DNA of 64,000 nt from CAVQDV01 sp963711375 (GCA_963711375.1 CAVQDV010000005.1:1054001-1118000); one strand, 5' to 3'; positions 1 to 10,357 are shown, numbered from the stretch's first letter. Notes: generated from the sequence alone by a model not told the origin. A program made the numbers and translations.

Positions 1-2096
1 TTTAATATTTTTACTTTCGGAAAAAGATTTAGAAGACTCGTTAATTTTACAGCCGTTTCGGCCCAAATATCCGCCTGTAGAATGCCGCTACCGCTGTGGG
101 TATGTAAACCGATCACTTCTATATTATGCTTCTCAGCGATTTTAGCCATTTCTGGTAAATCGTTTAAAGCAATGCCGAATTTCGATTCTTCACCACCGGT
201 GCAAACAAATTTATGATGGCCCGCGCCATAGCCAGGGTCAATTCTTAATAATACTTTTTTATTTTCAAAGCATTCTGGCCAGGCTCGCAAAATATAACTA
301 TTATCTATAGTGACACAGGTATTTTTCTGCAAAGCTTCGATATATTCTGATTGAGGGGCGAAATTGGGCGTGAATAAAATTCGTTCCCGATCAATGTCGG
401 GAAATAATTCTAGTACCCGATCCATTTCATGGATGGAGGTGCATTCAAAACCCAAACCCATACGGTGAAATATTTTCAATATGCCGTCGTTGGAGTTAGC
501 TTTCATGGCATAAAAAATTCTTTCAAGGGAATGGCAACTTTTCAAAGAATTTGCCGAGTTTTCCAAAGTTTCCCGGTTATAAACGTATTTCGCAGAATTC
601 GTATCCCCTAATTTTAATAGGGCTTCTTTCTTATGTTCCCACCATGGGATATCGGCGGCTTTAGGCGCGCCGAAATTTTCATCCCAACTCTGCCCCAAGA
701 AATAATTTCTGGGGTGTTGCTCGATGAGCATGACGTGCAATTTTTTCGTTAAACTTTCGGCGCGATCTTCGTCAACCACCAAAGTTAAATTTAAATCGTT
801 GGCGGACTGTGAGAGTAAATAAATTTTCTGGGATTCAAATATTTCAAACACAGGCCATAGTTTATGTAAAATCATACGAATGTTACGGCCGACTAAGCTA
901 ATGGCCGCGCAAGGCCCTATTATTTTTGCATGGGCAAAAATATTTAATTCTGCAATTAACGCATCCAATACGCTTTCATTGCGTTTGATGTCGGCATTAT
1001 CTACTGAAACGGTTATGGTGGTTTCTGCCGTCGATATTAAATCTACGGAAAGCCCATGCTTTTTGAAGCAATTAAAAACATCGGCCAAAAAGCCGACACA
1101 TTTCCACATGCGCAAGGTTTCAATATGAATTAATAAAATATTGGGTTTATTCACAATCGCTTTAATTTGTACGCCAGAGGTATCGCTATCTAAAGAAATA
1201 ATCGTTCCGCTAAATTCTGGCTGCTGTGTATAGCGAATATGCATGGGAATTTGACGAATTTTTAATGGCTCGATCGCATTGGGATGAACGACCTTTGCTC
1301 CCATCGAGGCAATTTCCTGAGCTTCTTCATAGTCGAGTTGTTTTAATAAGCGCGCCTGTGGAATTTCATGGGGATTCGCGGTGTAAATGCCGGGAACGTC
1401 GGTCCAAATTTCGCAGCGTTCGGCATTGATTAAAGCCGCAAAATAAGCGGCGGAAGTATCGGAACCGCCACGGCCTAATAATACCGTTTCACCTTCTGTA
1501 TTAGCCGCAATGAATCCTTGGGTAATGATAACTTTTGCATTTTGTTTCGATAATAATTCGGCAATATGAGGATTATAATCGATGGCACAAGTGGTTGATA
1601 AATACCGATCAGTATCCGTAGCGAGCTCATTTTTTTCGGTAATTAATAATTCACGCGCATCCTGCCAATGAATCGAAAGACCATTTTTATCTAAAAATTT
1701 AGCGCCAATTTCAGTGAGCATGAGTTCGCCAAAGGACAATAGACGCGCTCGAATTCGTGGGCTAGCCTCTCCTAATAATTCAATGCCTTTTACAATGCGA
1801 GCCAACTCTTCAAAATAGCGGTTTAATAAGGAAGGGCAATTAACGTCTAAATCTGTGGCGAGTTTTAAATAGCGTTCCTGTATTTCAATGAGCAGGGCAG
1901 CAGCTTCATTGCGAATCGCCGCTAAAATGAGTTGCTCGAAGCGATTGGTCATCTGCGTAATGGCCGAGCAAACGATCACAGGCTTAAAACCATCTTTAAG
2001 ATGCTGCTGAGTAATCGTTAAAATATTGCGCCAGCATGAAAGGCTAGACACACTGGTGCCACCAAATTTAATCACTATAAAGCGTTCTGCAGACAT
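1..2096 (-). CDS. lysAC: Bifunctional aspartokinase / diaminopimelate decarboxylase (3' end outside window)
   Basis: Fusion of the first enzyme (aspartate phosphorylation) and the last (meso-diaminopimelate decarboxylation) of lysine biosynthesis. My translation begins MSAERFIVIKFGGTSV, with the aspartokinase KFGGTS signature at residues 10-15. Aspartokinase and ACT-like regions fill roughly residues 1-450. A PLP-dependent decarboxylase of the LysA type follows, with the PLP lysine in YAMKANSND (K532) and the GGEESKFGI motif further on. About 699 residues are visible; the reading frame leaves the window inside the decarboxylase domain, so a substantial C-terminal part is missing. The ATG at 2096 is the first in frame before the KFGGTS motif. 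Single-chain AK-DAPDC proteins are known in some gammaproteobacteria, which fits a Legionellales-like host. A family A mobile repeat sits 76 bp upstream of the start. Confidence 0.93.
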   Translation of the reverse strand, partial: MSAERFIVIKFGGTSVSSLSCWRNILTITQQHLKDGFKPVIVCSAITQMTNRFEQLILAAIRNEAAALLIEIQERYLKLATDLDVNCPSLLNRYFEELARIVKGIELLGEASPRIRARLLSFGELMLTEIGAKFLDKNGLSIHWQDARELLITEKNELATDTDRYLSTTCAIDYNPHIAELLSKQNAKVIITQGFIAANTEGETVLLGRGGSDTSAAYFAALINAERCEIWTDVPGIYTANPHEIPQARLLKQLDYEEAQEIASMGAKVVHPNAIEPLKIRQIPMHIRYTQQPEFSGTIISLDSDTSGVQIKAIVNKPNILLIHIETLRMWKCVGFLADVFNCFKKHGLSVDLISTAETTITVSVDNADIKRNESVLDALIAELNIFAHAKIIGPCAAISLVGRNIRMILHKLWPVFEIFESQKIYLLSQSANDLNLTLVVDEDRAESLTKKLHVMLIEQHPRNYFLGQSWDENFGAPKAADIPWWEHKKEALLKLGDTNSAKYVYNRETLENSANSLKSCHSLERIFYAMKANSNDGILKIFHRMGLGFECTSIHEMDRVLELFPDIDRERILFTPNFAPQSEYIEALQKNTCVTIDNSYILRAWPECFENKKVLLRIDPGYGAGHHKFVCTGGEESKFGIALNDLPEMAKIAEKHNIEVIGLHTHSGSGILQADIWAETAVKLTSLLNLFPKVKIL

Positions 2097-2171
2097 GGAA
2101 TTCCCCAAGGAGTTAAGACCCTAAGATTTTAGAGCGATTACGGTAAATTGCAAGCAAAAATAGCCATTTTT

Positions 2172-2316
2172 CAGGGGTTCTCGATAAAGCGGAAACCCCT
2201 TCCTGGTATTAACGCCGGCGCGGTGGGGAACCCACCCTTGGTGCTCAAGGGAAACCTTGCTCCCCTTGAGCATCCCCAGTTTTTTGCAGCAATTCCCGCT
2301 GTAGCGGGAATTGCTG
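2172..2316 (-). mobile_element. Family A MITE-like element, 145 bp, perfect 9-bp target duplication
   Basis: A 145-bp element bounded by two imperfect palindromes (left CAGGGGTTCTCGATAAAG, right half ending GCGGGAATTGCTG) with GC-rich hairpins between them. The flanking 9-mers at 2163-2171 and 2317-2325 are both GCCATTTTT, a perfect target-site duplication. It has the same length as the copies at 55367-55511 and 60802-60946 and lies in the opposite orientation to the first. It fills the gap between lysAC and the ankyrin gene, and its right duplication ends one base before the ankyrin stop codon. It has no transposase, so it would move by an enzyme supplied elsewhere. Confidence 0.88.
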
Positions 2317-2325
2317 GCCATTTTT

Positions 2326-5300
2326 CTAGAATTTAGGTTTTTTGATTTGGTTTAGAGGGTTACTTTCGGCAAGCTCTTTAAAGGCCGCGCTTAAACTCTC
2401 GAGAGCATCGGAGAACTCTTTTAAGCCTGGCTTTTCAAAGAATCTCAAAGAAGCTGGAGAGTTAAGTTTTGTTTTACGTTTGCGGATTTCACTCTTAGTT
2501 TCTTCGAATTTATCGTTGAATTTTTGTATAGCTTCATCTGCTGTGATTTTTAATTCACCAACTTCTTTAAATAGATTCGTAGTTTGAGCTTTAATATTGC
2601 TTACTTCTGACGAATTCCCTGAGTTTTGGCTAAATATTTCTATTTTATTTAAAAATAGATCTGCCATACTTTCTAGTAATTGAAGCTTAAATCCAATGGA
2701 TTCCCATGTATCGCAAAAAACGTTAGGTTCATCAGCGAGGACTTTAACGTCATCTATGAGCTTTTCTTTGTGGCGTTGTCGAGAGACTCTCAGTGGTTTG
2801 GGTTCTGTTGATGTTTGAAACTGCCGTAATATGTCACTAAGTCGGAGAGTCAGGAGTGAGGCATTTTCTTGGAATTTTTTCACTCTCTCTAGATCTCCGT
2901 TATAAGCGACTTTGGTTGCCGCTTCATAATCTATGCTAATATTTTCTAGAAGCTTAGGATATTTTTCAAGGGAGCGACAAAGCAGTTTAAATTGAAGGTA
3001 GGGCTCTTCTAGTATAAAATTAAACTGATTGAGCTTCAATTTCTCCTTTTCTATAAGCCACGTGATTTCATTCTTTAAATGTGCATTAATGTAAATGGCA
3101 TTTTTGCAGAGAGCTATTGCCTTTTTTTCCAAATGAAGAAGAATCCTTAGAGCTCCAGGAAATCGTTCCCAGAAAATGCTTACATTTTTCTGCAAACCCC
3201 AAAGATGTTCAAATGTGCCACGAATTTCCTTCAAAACTTTGTATTCTTCTTTTACATTTTCCGGCTGAGTTGCTAACTCCTCACCCTGCAACTCTTGGCA
3301 CAGAATGTTTAGCAGGGACTTAATAAAGAGCTGGGTTAATTCCAAGAAGGGTTTATTATTGAGATTTTTTTGTATAAACGGCAAATAACCTTCAATGTAG
3401 TATCTAAGTGGATACGTATCCATCCATCCACAAATGTCGCAGGCCTTAGCTACTGCTTTTTTTACTTCATTTAGGGCCTCTTCTCGGCCTGCTGGCGAGA
3501 GGCAGTCTATTAGCTGCAGAGCGAAATTGTAAATTTTTTGAATTAATACTGAGGCCACCATTTTCTCTTCTAAGGTTTCCAATAATAGAGCTGGAGTGGC
3601 TTGATCACAGCTGTTAATTTCTTCCTGTACAGCTTCAGGAAGTGAGTCCCGGATTTTTTCTCGTAATTTATCTATTGCATTACCCGTTCGTGATGAAAGA
3701 AAGAGAACAAAAAAATTGTTGGGTATTTGACTAATGCGAAAAATAAGGCTGTCGATTATTTCTAAAGTGTAAGATTTCTCTCCCTTTATCATTAGATCCA
3801 GTTTTGAAATGGTGGCGTCTAGGTACTGGGTGTTCGTAGAGTGTTTGTATATTTCATAAATTTGATTATAGCGTTTAATGATTTCAAGGGCGCCGAATTT
3901 ATTAAGCGATTTTAAAAATGTAGACTGCTCGACTGGATCCGGATTATCCTTGAATTTTTTCCTACAAAAATAATGCGTGGCAATTTCTATGGGCGGGAGG
4001 GCAGCCAGAATGAGTTTAACGACCGGCTTAAGTGTGGAGTGGCTTATTAAAAACTCTATGTATTCCCAGAAAATCTCTTGTTGAATTTGATTTTGGGGCA
4101 TTCCATGCTGGTTTTGGAAATTGTTGTAATATAGACAATGGATGTAATTCGTAATATACAGCCACTCTGGATCAGATTCAATTGACCTTGTTACTGATTT
4201 CAAAACCAATAATCGGTCAAAAAAATTTAAGCAATACAAAAATAGTCTTTTGAGAAGAATTTCTTTTTCCCCGATGAAATTCTTAATTAATTTTTCGTTT
4301 TTTTCGCAGGTTGTATAAAAGTTATTGAAAAGGAAGCTTTGATTTCGTTCATTATTGTTTTTTTCTAGGAAAATCAGAAAAGCTGAACTAAGGTACATCG
4401 ATAAACTCATATATTTTAAATAAAGCTCAGTATGTAGCTCTTCTGAAATTATCAGAGTTTTGAATTTTTCCGTGAATAGTTTGTCAATAATGATTTTAAT
4501 TGGCTCTAAATCATCCGATATGTTTTTTGATAATTCTTTTGCATCTTGAAATTTCGAATTTTCATTTAGAAATTTAGAATGAAAACGTTTAAAATAAAAA
4601 TCTACGCAAAGAGAAAATAGCCGTACTGTCCCTAGTAGATTTTCATCTAGATGAAAATCAATTAATTTTTGATTGTTCGCGTAGGTCTCGCAAAATGTAG
4701 CGACATCATCGATTTCCTTAAGATGAGAAATAAGCTTGAGAATTTCTACCCTATTATTATAATGCTCACGCTTTTTTCCACAAATTTCCTGTTTTTTATT
4801 CTTTAGGTTTGGATATTTTCTATTCAAAATTTCGAAGGCAGTTTCGCCAGCATTATCGCGGCATGTTATATCTGGAAATCCATTTAGTAAACTCGTAAAG
4901 TCGTTTAAACTGCCCCAACTTGCCGCCCAGTGTAAAGCCGTTTCACCCACATTATTTTTAGCATCAAAATCGGCTCCTAAAAGGAGAAAACGGGGCAGTA
5001 AATCCGGTAAAGCAACCATATTTTTTGCTTTGCAATGCACTATGGTGTCACCTGCGGGAAGAACCAGGTTTACACTCGCTCCGTGATTGAGCAATATATT
5101 TGCACATTCAATTTCAGTTCCGATTTCAATGGATATAATCAAAGCGGTAAGGCCCCAATTTGTTTTTTCGTCAACTTTAGCGCCGTTTTCTAGTAAAAAA
5201 TTTAGTGTTATTGCGTCATTTTCTTCCGCGGCATGATGTAAAGCGCAATTGCCCGCAGGGTCTTTATAATTAATATAGTCAGGTATAGAAATCCCACATT

Positions 5301-5562
5301 TTTTAAATAAAGAAAAGTTTAGTTTTCTAGCCGCAAATAAAATCTCTCTTGAAAAGAAAAATTCTCGATATGTAGGCTTATTACATTGGTACAAGGTTTC
5401 GACTGGATAAACCTCTTCCATTTCCTCAGCCGTTCTACGTCTTAGTATTCCATTTTCATTAAAAAAAAGAATTTTGGTGAGCTCTTGCATATCATTTTTA
5501 CTTATTCGACATTTTTTTAGGACTTTTTCTATGTATTTATTTTCACAATCTTGCCGTGACAT
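2326..5562 (-). CDS. Large ankyrin-repeat protein (1078 aa), function unknown
   Basis: Ankyrin repeats are visible near residues 95-255, with consensus pieces such as GNCALHHAAEENDAITLNFL, GLTALIISIEIGTEIE and GETALHWAASWGSLNDF. The remaining ~800 residues are lysine-, leucine- and glutamate-rich, look mostly helical, and match no domain I recognise. There is no signal peptide or clear membrane segment. The start is supported by AGAGG eight bases before the ATG. Ankyrin proteins of this kind are common in intracellular and amoeba-associated Legionellales and some are secreted effectors, but nothing in the sequence proves secretion; the C-terminus (NQIKKPKF) is basic. A family A element abuts the 3' end. 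Confidence 0.85.
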   Translation of the reverse strand: MSRQDCENKYIEKVLKKCRISKNDMQELTKILFFNENGILRRRTAEEMEEVYPVETLYQCNKPTYREFFFSREILFAARKLNFSLFKKCGISIPDYINYKDPAGNCALHHAAEENDAITLNFLLENGAKVDEKTNWGLTALIISIEIGTEIECANILLNHGASVNLVLPAGDTIVHCKAKNMVALPDLLPRFLLLGADFDAKNNVGETALHWAASWGSLNDFTSLLNGFPDITCRDNAGETAFEILNRKYPNLKNKKQEICGKKREHYNNRVEILKLISHLKEIDDVATFCETYANNQKLIDFHLDENLLGTVRLFSLCVDFYFKRFHSKFLNENSKFQDAKELSKNISDDLEPIKIIIDKLFTEKFKTLIISEELHTELYLKYMSLSMYLSSAFLIFLEKNNNERNQSFLFNNFYTTCEKNEKLIKNFIGEKEILLKRLFLYCLNFFDRLLVLKSVTRSIESDPEWLYITNYIHCLYYNNFQNQHGMPQNQIQQEIFWEYIEFLISHSTLKPVVKLILAALPPIEIATHYFCRKKFKDNPDPVEQSTFLKSLNKFGALEIIKRYNQIYEIYKHSTNTQYLDATISKLDLMIKGEKSYTLEIIDSLIFRISQIPNNFFVLFLSSRTGNAIDKLREKIRDSLPEAVQEEINSCDQATPALLLETLEEKMVASVLIQKIYNFALQLIDCLSPAGREEALNEVKKAVAKACDICGWMDTYPLRYYIEGYLPFIQKNLNNKPFLELTQLFIKSLLNILCQELQGEELATQPENVKEEYKVLKEIRGTFEHLWGLQKNVSIFWERFPGALRILLHLEKKAIALCKNAIYINAHLKNEITWLIEKEKLKLNQFNFILEEPYLQFKLLCRSLEKYPKLLENISIDYEAATKVAYNGDLERVKKFQENASLLTLRLSDILRQFQTSTEPKPLRVSRQRHKEKLIDDVKVLADEPNVFCDTWESIGFKLQLLESMADLFLNKIEIFSQNSGNSSEVSNIKAQTTNLFKEVGELKITADEAIQKFNDKFEETKSEIRKRKTKLNSPASLRFFEKPGLKEFSDALESLSAAFKELAESNPLNQIKKPKF

Positions 5563-5620
5563 TCTTGGACCTCTAAAGGTGTATAATGATTATTTTTTAT
5601 AGTGTTTAATGTGCGAATTT

Positions 5621-6775
5621 TTATAAATTATTCAGCTTAAATAAAATGGTTCGTGCCGTTTTTACAATTTCCCCGTTGGGAACATTGCGGTTCGCTAAAA
5701 TTACAATTCCTGATTTTCGATTGGGAATTATGCCAATATAAACTCGAAAACCATTGGTGGTACCTGTTTTTTCGATTAAAGCTTTTTCATCAAATTTTTG
5801 TTCGTTTTTATTTAGCATCTGGGCGGGAATGGGGCCTAATTTCATTTCAGCCGGCGGATTCAATAAGGTGGCAATATTTTCCCAGGAAATAGTTTCTATG
5901 TCCCAGACTAGACCCTGCCTGGCTCCTGGGATGCTGACGTAAGGCGTTTCGGTCATGCGCATGGCTTTATTAATTTTTTCAGGTGTTCCAGGAAGTCCCA
6001 ATGCGGCTTTTAAAAAAAGTAGCATATCGTGACCACAAGCTTTCATGGCCCATGCCGCAGGAAATAGTGAAGTTTGTGTTCTGGGTGGCATCACTTTTCC
6101 ATCTTTCATAAATCCTTCTGAAAGAAATGCATTAAGGGCTTTAGGAATTCGAAGGCCAATTTCTTGCATATGTAATGGCCCCAAAATATTGGCGCGATAC
6201 ATTTGATCTAGGCTTTGATGATTAGCCGTTTCTAAAGAAAATCCGAGCAGCCCAATGCCAACATTAGAATAAGCCCACTGGCTTCCGATGGCATAGGGTG
6301 GCGTCCAATGTGAAAAATAGCCTGCTAATTTCACGCGAGAATCTATTTCGGCTGGCGCTTCTAGTGGGAGGCTAGCCGTATGGGTTTCTAAGTTGAGTAC
6401 AGTAATTTTTGTGCCAGCGGGAAAAAGATCGGGCACATATTTTGAAATTGGTGCGTTTAATTGCATTTTTCCTGCATTAATCGCTTCTGCCACAAGAAGG
6501 CTTGTAAAAATTTTGGTAATAGAGCCTAATTCAAAAATCGTTTTATCGGAGATAGGCGTTTTATTGTGCGAATCTGCAAAACCAAAGTTATAGGAATGCG
6601 GGACACCATTAGTATAAATTTCAACGGCTACACCTGGAATGCTATTTTTGTCCATCCAAGCAGGAATCATTTCGTTAACAATCGTATTTTCGTCCGCCGA
6701 ATTGGGTCCCGCTTGGATATCTAGTGTGGTCAAAAGACAGAAAAAACTGACCAAGTATTTTACAAATATTTTCAT
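5621..6775 (-). CDS. ampC: Class C (AmpC-like) serine beta-lactamase
   Basis: Periplasmic serine hydrolase of the AmpC/penicillin-binding fold. An N-terminal signal peptide (about residues 1-22, cleavage after IQA) precedes the mature enzyme. All three active-site elements are present: S85-I-T-K88, Y169-S-N171 and K336-T-G338. The length of 384 aa is normal for class C. GGAG stands ahead of the ATG. No ampR regulator is next to it; the neighbours are an ankyrin gene and the kinase-hydrolase fusion. The family includes true cephalosporinases and DD-peptidase-like esterases. The YSN and KTG motifs favour a genuine beta-lactamase, but substrate range cannot be read from the sequence. Confidence 0.9.
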   Translation of the reverse strand: MKIFVKYLVSFFCLLTTLDIQAGPNSADENTIVNEMIPAWMDKNSIPGVAVEIYTNGVPHSYNFGFADSHNKTPISDKTIFELGSITKIFTSLLVAEAINAGKMQLNAPISKYVPDLFPAGTKITVLNLETHTASLPLEAPAEIDSRVKLAGYFSHWTPPYAIGSQWAYSNVGIGLLGFSLETANHQSLDQMYRANILGPLHMQEIGLRIPKALNAFLSEGFMKDGKVMPPRTQTSLFPAAWAMKACGHDMLLFLKAALGLPGTPEKINKAMRMTETPYVSIPGARQGLVWDIETISWENIATLLNPPAEMKLGPIPAQMLNKNEQKFDEKALIEKTGTTNGFRVYIGIIPNRKSGIVILANRNVPNGEIVKTARTILFKLNNL

Positions 6776-6997
6776 AGTGGGGACTCCATTTAAAATTAAA
6801 TAGACCTGTTTGTGTATTGACTATTACAATCATCTTCTGAAAAGCATTAAATTTCAAGCTAAATTAAAGCGATTTGCGGGGTCTATCCAAGATTTTTGTG
6901 TCAAGCAATAAAGTTTTTTCTATTGACACTTACAAATGAGAAATAGTATAAGGTTTTGGCAATGCAAAATATGAATCATTAGCAAAGGAGTGTAGAG

Positions 6998-9900
6998 ATG
7001 CTGATTATTATTTATGGACTTCCCGGAGTAGGAAAAACGTTTGCTGGTCGAGTTTTAGCTCAGGAATTTGGATTTCATTTCTGGGATGGGGATAATGCGG
7101 TTGATCAGAAATTGGCTGATTGTATATTTAATAAAGGCTCAATCACACAAGAAATGATCGATACACTTACTGATACCCTCATAAAAAATATTATTATTCT
7201 CCAGAAAATAATTGGTGAAAAACATCTTGTGGTAAGTCAGGCCCTTTTTAGAACAAAGAATCGAGAAGCCATATCAAAAAAATTTCCAGATGCCATTTTT
7301 ATTCACCTTCAATCTGAAAATCAAATCATACTCGAAAGATTGAACAAACGGGGTGGCGGTTACGACGAGACCTATCTTATTGGGTTGGCTAAAAATTTTA
7401 TGTCTTCGCCTTATTCTGAGAAAAACATGAGCCTAAAAAACAATCAGGGTAAAGCGGAATTGATTGAAAATTTAAGTATGGCTCTCAAACTTCAGCCATT
7501 AAAAATTAATCTCGAGTTTCCTAATGAGCCATTATACCCAATAAAATTACAGCTAAATGCTCTCGGCGACAAATTGACATCTGAATTTAAAAATAATAAA
7601 TTGGTTTGTGACAACTTTACATGCATTGATAATGCTGAGCATAAAATTGTTTTTTGTGAATCTTTCCTTAATGCCAAGATAGAGCATTTTTTTACGGTTC
7701 ATATAGAAGAAGCTAGTCCCAGGGTTTTCATGGCTTTGCGGGTCAGTGTGACTTCTCCTAACGCTCATCTAATGGAGTGGCTAAAAGAGACCCCTCTGGA
7801 TCGTAAGGAAGATTTGCGCGTTTGCATTTTAAGCAACACCAATGAGGCCTACCTCTATTTTCGTAATAATACAATACAAGTTATTAATTATAAAACTTCT
7901 CAAGAAATCGTAGCGATTATTATCGCTCTGGCTATAAAAAGTAGAAATAAATTGTCCTATCGCCGAGAAGATGTTTTGAAAATTAGGGATGATTCAAAAA
8001 GGATTACTGAATATTATGAAAAATTCTTTCATAGCAATGCCCTTTTAAAATTCTTAAATCCCCCTGTGAAAGTTTCTCGTCACCTGATTAAAACGATTTA
8101 CTCCAATAGAAAACCCCTGGAAAAGAATACTTTTGTTTTGGGTACGCTCTATAAACAAGCCAATTCTGAAAAAGTTCCTACAATCATGTATTTTCCGGGG
8201 ACCGCTTACATGCGTGAGTTGGATGTGCTTTCCGAAGAAGATGCCTATAAAATTGCTTTGTCAACAGGCTGTAACGTTTTTGTAATTCACTACCGACTTG
8301 CTCCTGAAAAGCTTTTTCCACAGGCTTTGCTTGACTGTGTTTCTGCCTATGAATATTTGAGTGACAATAGTGTCACACTGAATATTAATCCCCATAATAT
8401 CATTTTATCGGGCTATAGTTCTGGTTCTACTTTAGCCTTACAATTGGGGATATTAGCCAGTTCTATCGAAAATTTTAAGCCGCCAGTTTCCATTGTTTTA
8501 GTGTTCCCCACTTTAGATTTTGCATATTTAAACTTCCCTGGAAATCCCTTTGGTAATAAGGACAGACTATTAACTGGTGATTTTTTTCGCCAAAAACAAG
8601 AAGCGTATTTCATAAAATCCAAAAATAAAACCCTAGAAAATCCGGTAATTTCACCTCTCTTCTTGGGGCCCGATCAATTAAAAACTTTACCACGAACTTT
8701 CCTATTGTCTGGCGAAAATGATCCTATGCTTCCACAACACCAAAAATTTGCTGTAATGGTGTCCCAATATGGAGCCAATGTAGAAAATCTTACTTTGCCA
8801 AGTGTTGATCATATTGCCTGGTGGGATAATCAATTAGTGGTGGATAGTTTTTCAGCTTGGATTCGGAAAAATCATTTCATCCCCAGAAATCGGCTTTGGA
8901 ATGACGCGATCACGCATGATAAACAGAAGGTAATAGATCATCTTCCTATCACAAAATTTACTGCAACAGATCGGCTTCCATTTTCTGAATTATCACTAGA
9001 GCAAAAATCCATACTTAATCAATTTTATCGAGATTTCTTACTGCAAAGAGACGAATTAGCGCTTATTTTGAAAGAGGCGGACGATGACGTTTCTTGTATA
9101 CCTCTTCAAATATATGCCGCTACTGTTCATATTTTGTCTCAGAGCCAGAAAGGTATAGACGCAGGGGAACGTTATTTTAAAAGAGTAGAGGGGAAAATTT
9201 CTTTTTGTGAACGTGAAAGGATGTTAGTTGAAGCTCTGAATTTTGGTAGGAAAAATGATTTAATAAAAGCAATCGAGAAATACACAGAAATTTTGCTGAA
9301 GTGGCCTGATGACATTCTTTCTGGGCTGATGGTGGAGTTTCATTGTTTCGAGGCAGGATGCCCAGAAAAACAATTAGAAGCGTGGGAGAAAATCAAAGGT
9401 CATTATATAAATAAACATGCTCTTATAGACCATCCTCATTCAGAACATTTTTTGACGAGTCTCGGGTATGCCTTTGAACTTGTTGGTCAGCCTAAAAAAA
9501 CCCTTTACTATGCTGGACTGGCGCAAAGCCTCAACCCAATTAACCCATGGGCTCAACATGCTCTAGCCCATGCATTTGGGGCATTAAATAACGTAGATCT
9601 TGGCATTACCCTTCTAAATAATTATAAAGACACTTGGAACTTATATGGGGATTTTGTTAAAAATCATAATTATTTTCATTTGACTTTATTTTATTTACAA
9701 AAAAATGAATTTCATATAGCTTTTAATTTATACCAAACTCACATCAAGCGCGAATTTCCTGATCATATCTATCAACAGACTGACATCATTGTATTTTTAT
9801 GGCGCGCCAATTTATGTGTTAATTTGCCAGATGATTTTAAAAAAACAATAAGCAATGATTTTATAAACCTTTATAAGCATATAAATAAAACGAATAGTGA

Positions 9901-10315
9901 ATTCTTGACCCAAAGACATTTATTTCCATTTTTAAGTCTCACTTATCTTTATTTATGTTTAGGCTCAGGAAATATTGATTTAGCTCGAACCATTGAGGCA
10001 AATCTCTTCAATCCTGAGTATGCCAATCTAGAAAGAAAAGAGTGGGAAATTGGCAAAAATCTAGCAAAAGGTCTAATTCTTTTTTCAGAGGGTAAATATA
10101 AAGAAGCCTATAAATTATTGAAGGTGAACCATGCTCTTACTCAAATTGGTGGAAGTGATGAACAACGGTCGGTACTGAACATTACTTACGATATTGCTTG
10201 TGAACGACATAGAGCTCTGCAGATTAAATCTAAGAGGTCCATTTTTGCAATTGAAGCTCCAAAGCCTGGTTCGAAAATCACGGATGAAGACGCTGAAAAA
10301 TTACTTCGAAATTAA
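6998..10315 (+). CDS. Fusion protein: P-loop kinase, HSL-type alpha/beta hydrolase, TTC38-like repeats (1105 aa)
   Basis: Three modules are joined in one frame. Residues 1-~150 resemble gluconate/shikimate-type kinases, with Walker A G7-LPGVGK-T14. Residues ~165-340 match nothing I know. Residues ~370-630 resemble the hormone-sensitive-lipase branch of alpha/beta hydrolases: YFPGTAYM (from 398) in place of the usual HGGG, nucleophile elbow G472-YSS-G476 with S474, then D575 and H605 at the spacing expected for a triad. From ~640 to the end are helical repeats resembling the TTC38 family, including WAQHALAHAFG (from 851) and HNYFHLTLFYLQ (near 890). No signal peptide is visible. AAGGAG lies upstream of the ATG. 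The gene stands alone and function is unknown. The domain names are my recognition, firmest for the Walker A motif and the hydrolase triad. Confidence 0.8.
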   Translation: MLIIIYGLPGVGKTFAGRVLAQEFGFHFWDGDNAVDQKLADCIFNKGSITQEMIDTLTDTLIKNIIILQKIIGEKHLVVSQALFRTKNREAISKKFPDAIFIHLQSENQIILERLNKRGGGYDETYLIGLAKNFMSSPYSEKNMSLKNNQGKAELIENLSMALKLQPLKINLEFPNEPLYPIKLQLNALGDKLTSEFKNNKLVCDNFTCIDNAEHKIVFCESFLNAKIEHFFTVHIEEASPRVFMALRVSVTSPNAHLMEWLKETPLDRKEDLRVCILSNTNEAYLYFRNNTIQVINYKTSQEIVAIIIALAIKSRNKLSYRREDVLKIRDDSKRITEYYEKFFHSNALLKFLNPPVKVSRHLIKTIYSNRKPLEKNTFVLGTLYKQANSEKVPTIMYFPGTAYMRELDVLSEEDAYKIALSTGCNVFVIHYRLAPEKLFPQALLDCVSAYEYLSDNSVTLNINPHNIILSGYSSGSTLALQLGILASSIENFKPPVSIVLVFPTLDFAYLNFPGNPFGNKDRLLTGDFFRQKQEAYFIKSKNKTLENPVISPLFLGPDQLKTLPRTFLLSGENDPMLPQHQKFAVMVSQYGANVENLTLPSVDHIAWWDNQLVVDSFSAWIRKNHFIPRNRLWNDAITHDKQKVIDHLPITKFTATDRLPFSELSLEQKSILNQFYRDFLLQRDELALILKEADDDVSCIPLQIYAATVHILSQSQKGIDAGERYFKRVEGKISFCERERMLVEALNFGRKNDLIKAIEKYTEILLKWPDDILSGLMVEFHCFEAGCPEKQLEAWEKIKGHYINKHALIDHPHSEHFLTSLGYAFELVGQPKKTLYYAGLAQSLNPINPWAQHALAHAFGALNNVDLGITLLNNYKDTWNLYGDFVKNHNYFHLTLFYLQKNEFHIAFNLYQTHIKREFPDHIYQQTDIIVFLWRANLCVNLPDDFKKTISNDFINLYKHINKTNSEFLTQRHLFPFLSLTYLYLCLGSGNIDLARTIEANLFNPEYANLERKEWEIGKNLAKGLILFSEGKYKEAYKLLKVNHALTQIGGSDEQRSVLNITYDIACERHRALQIKSKRSIFAIEAPKPGSKITDEDAEKLLRN

Positions 10316-10357
10316 TAATGCGCCGTGATTGGTCGGGTTTCGGGTTCTGCGCCAAAA

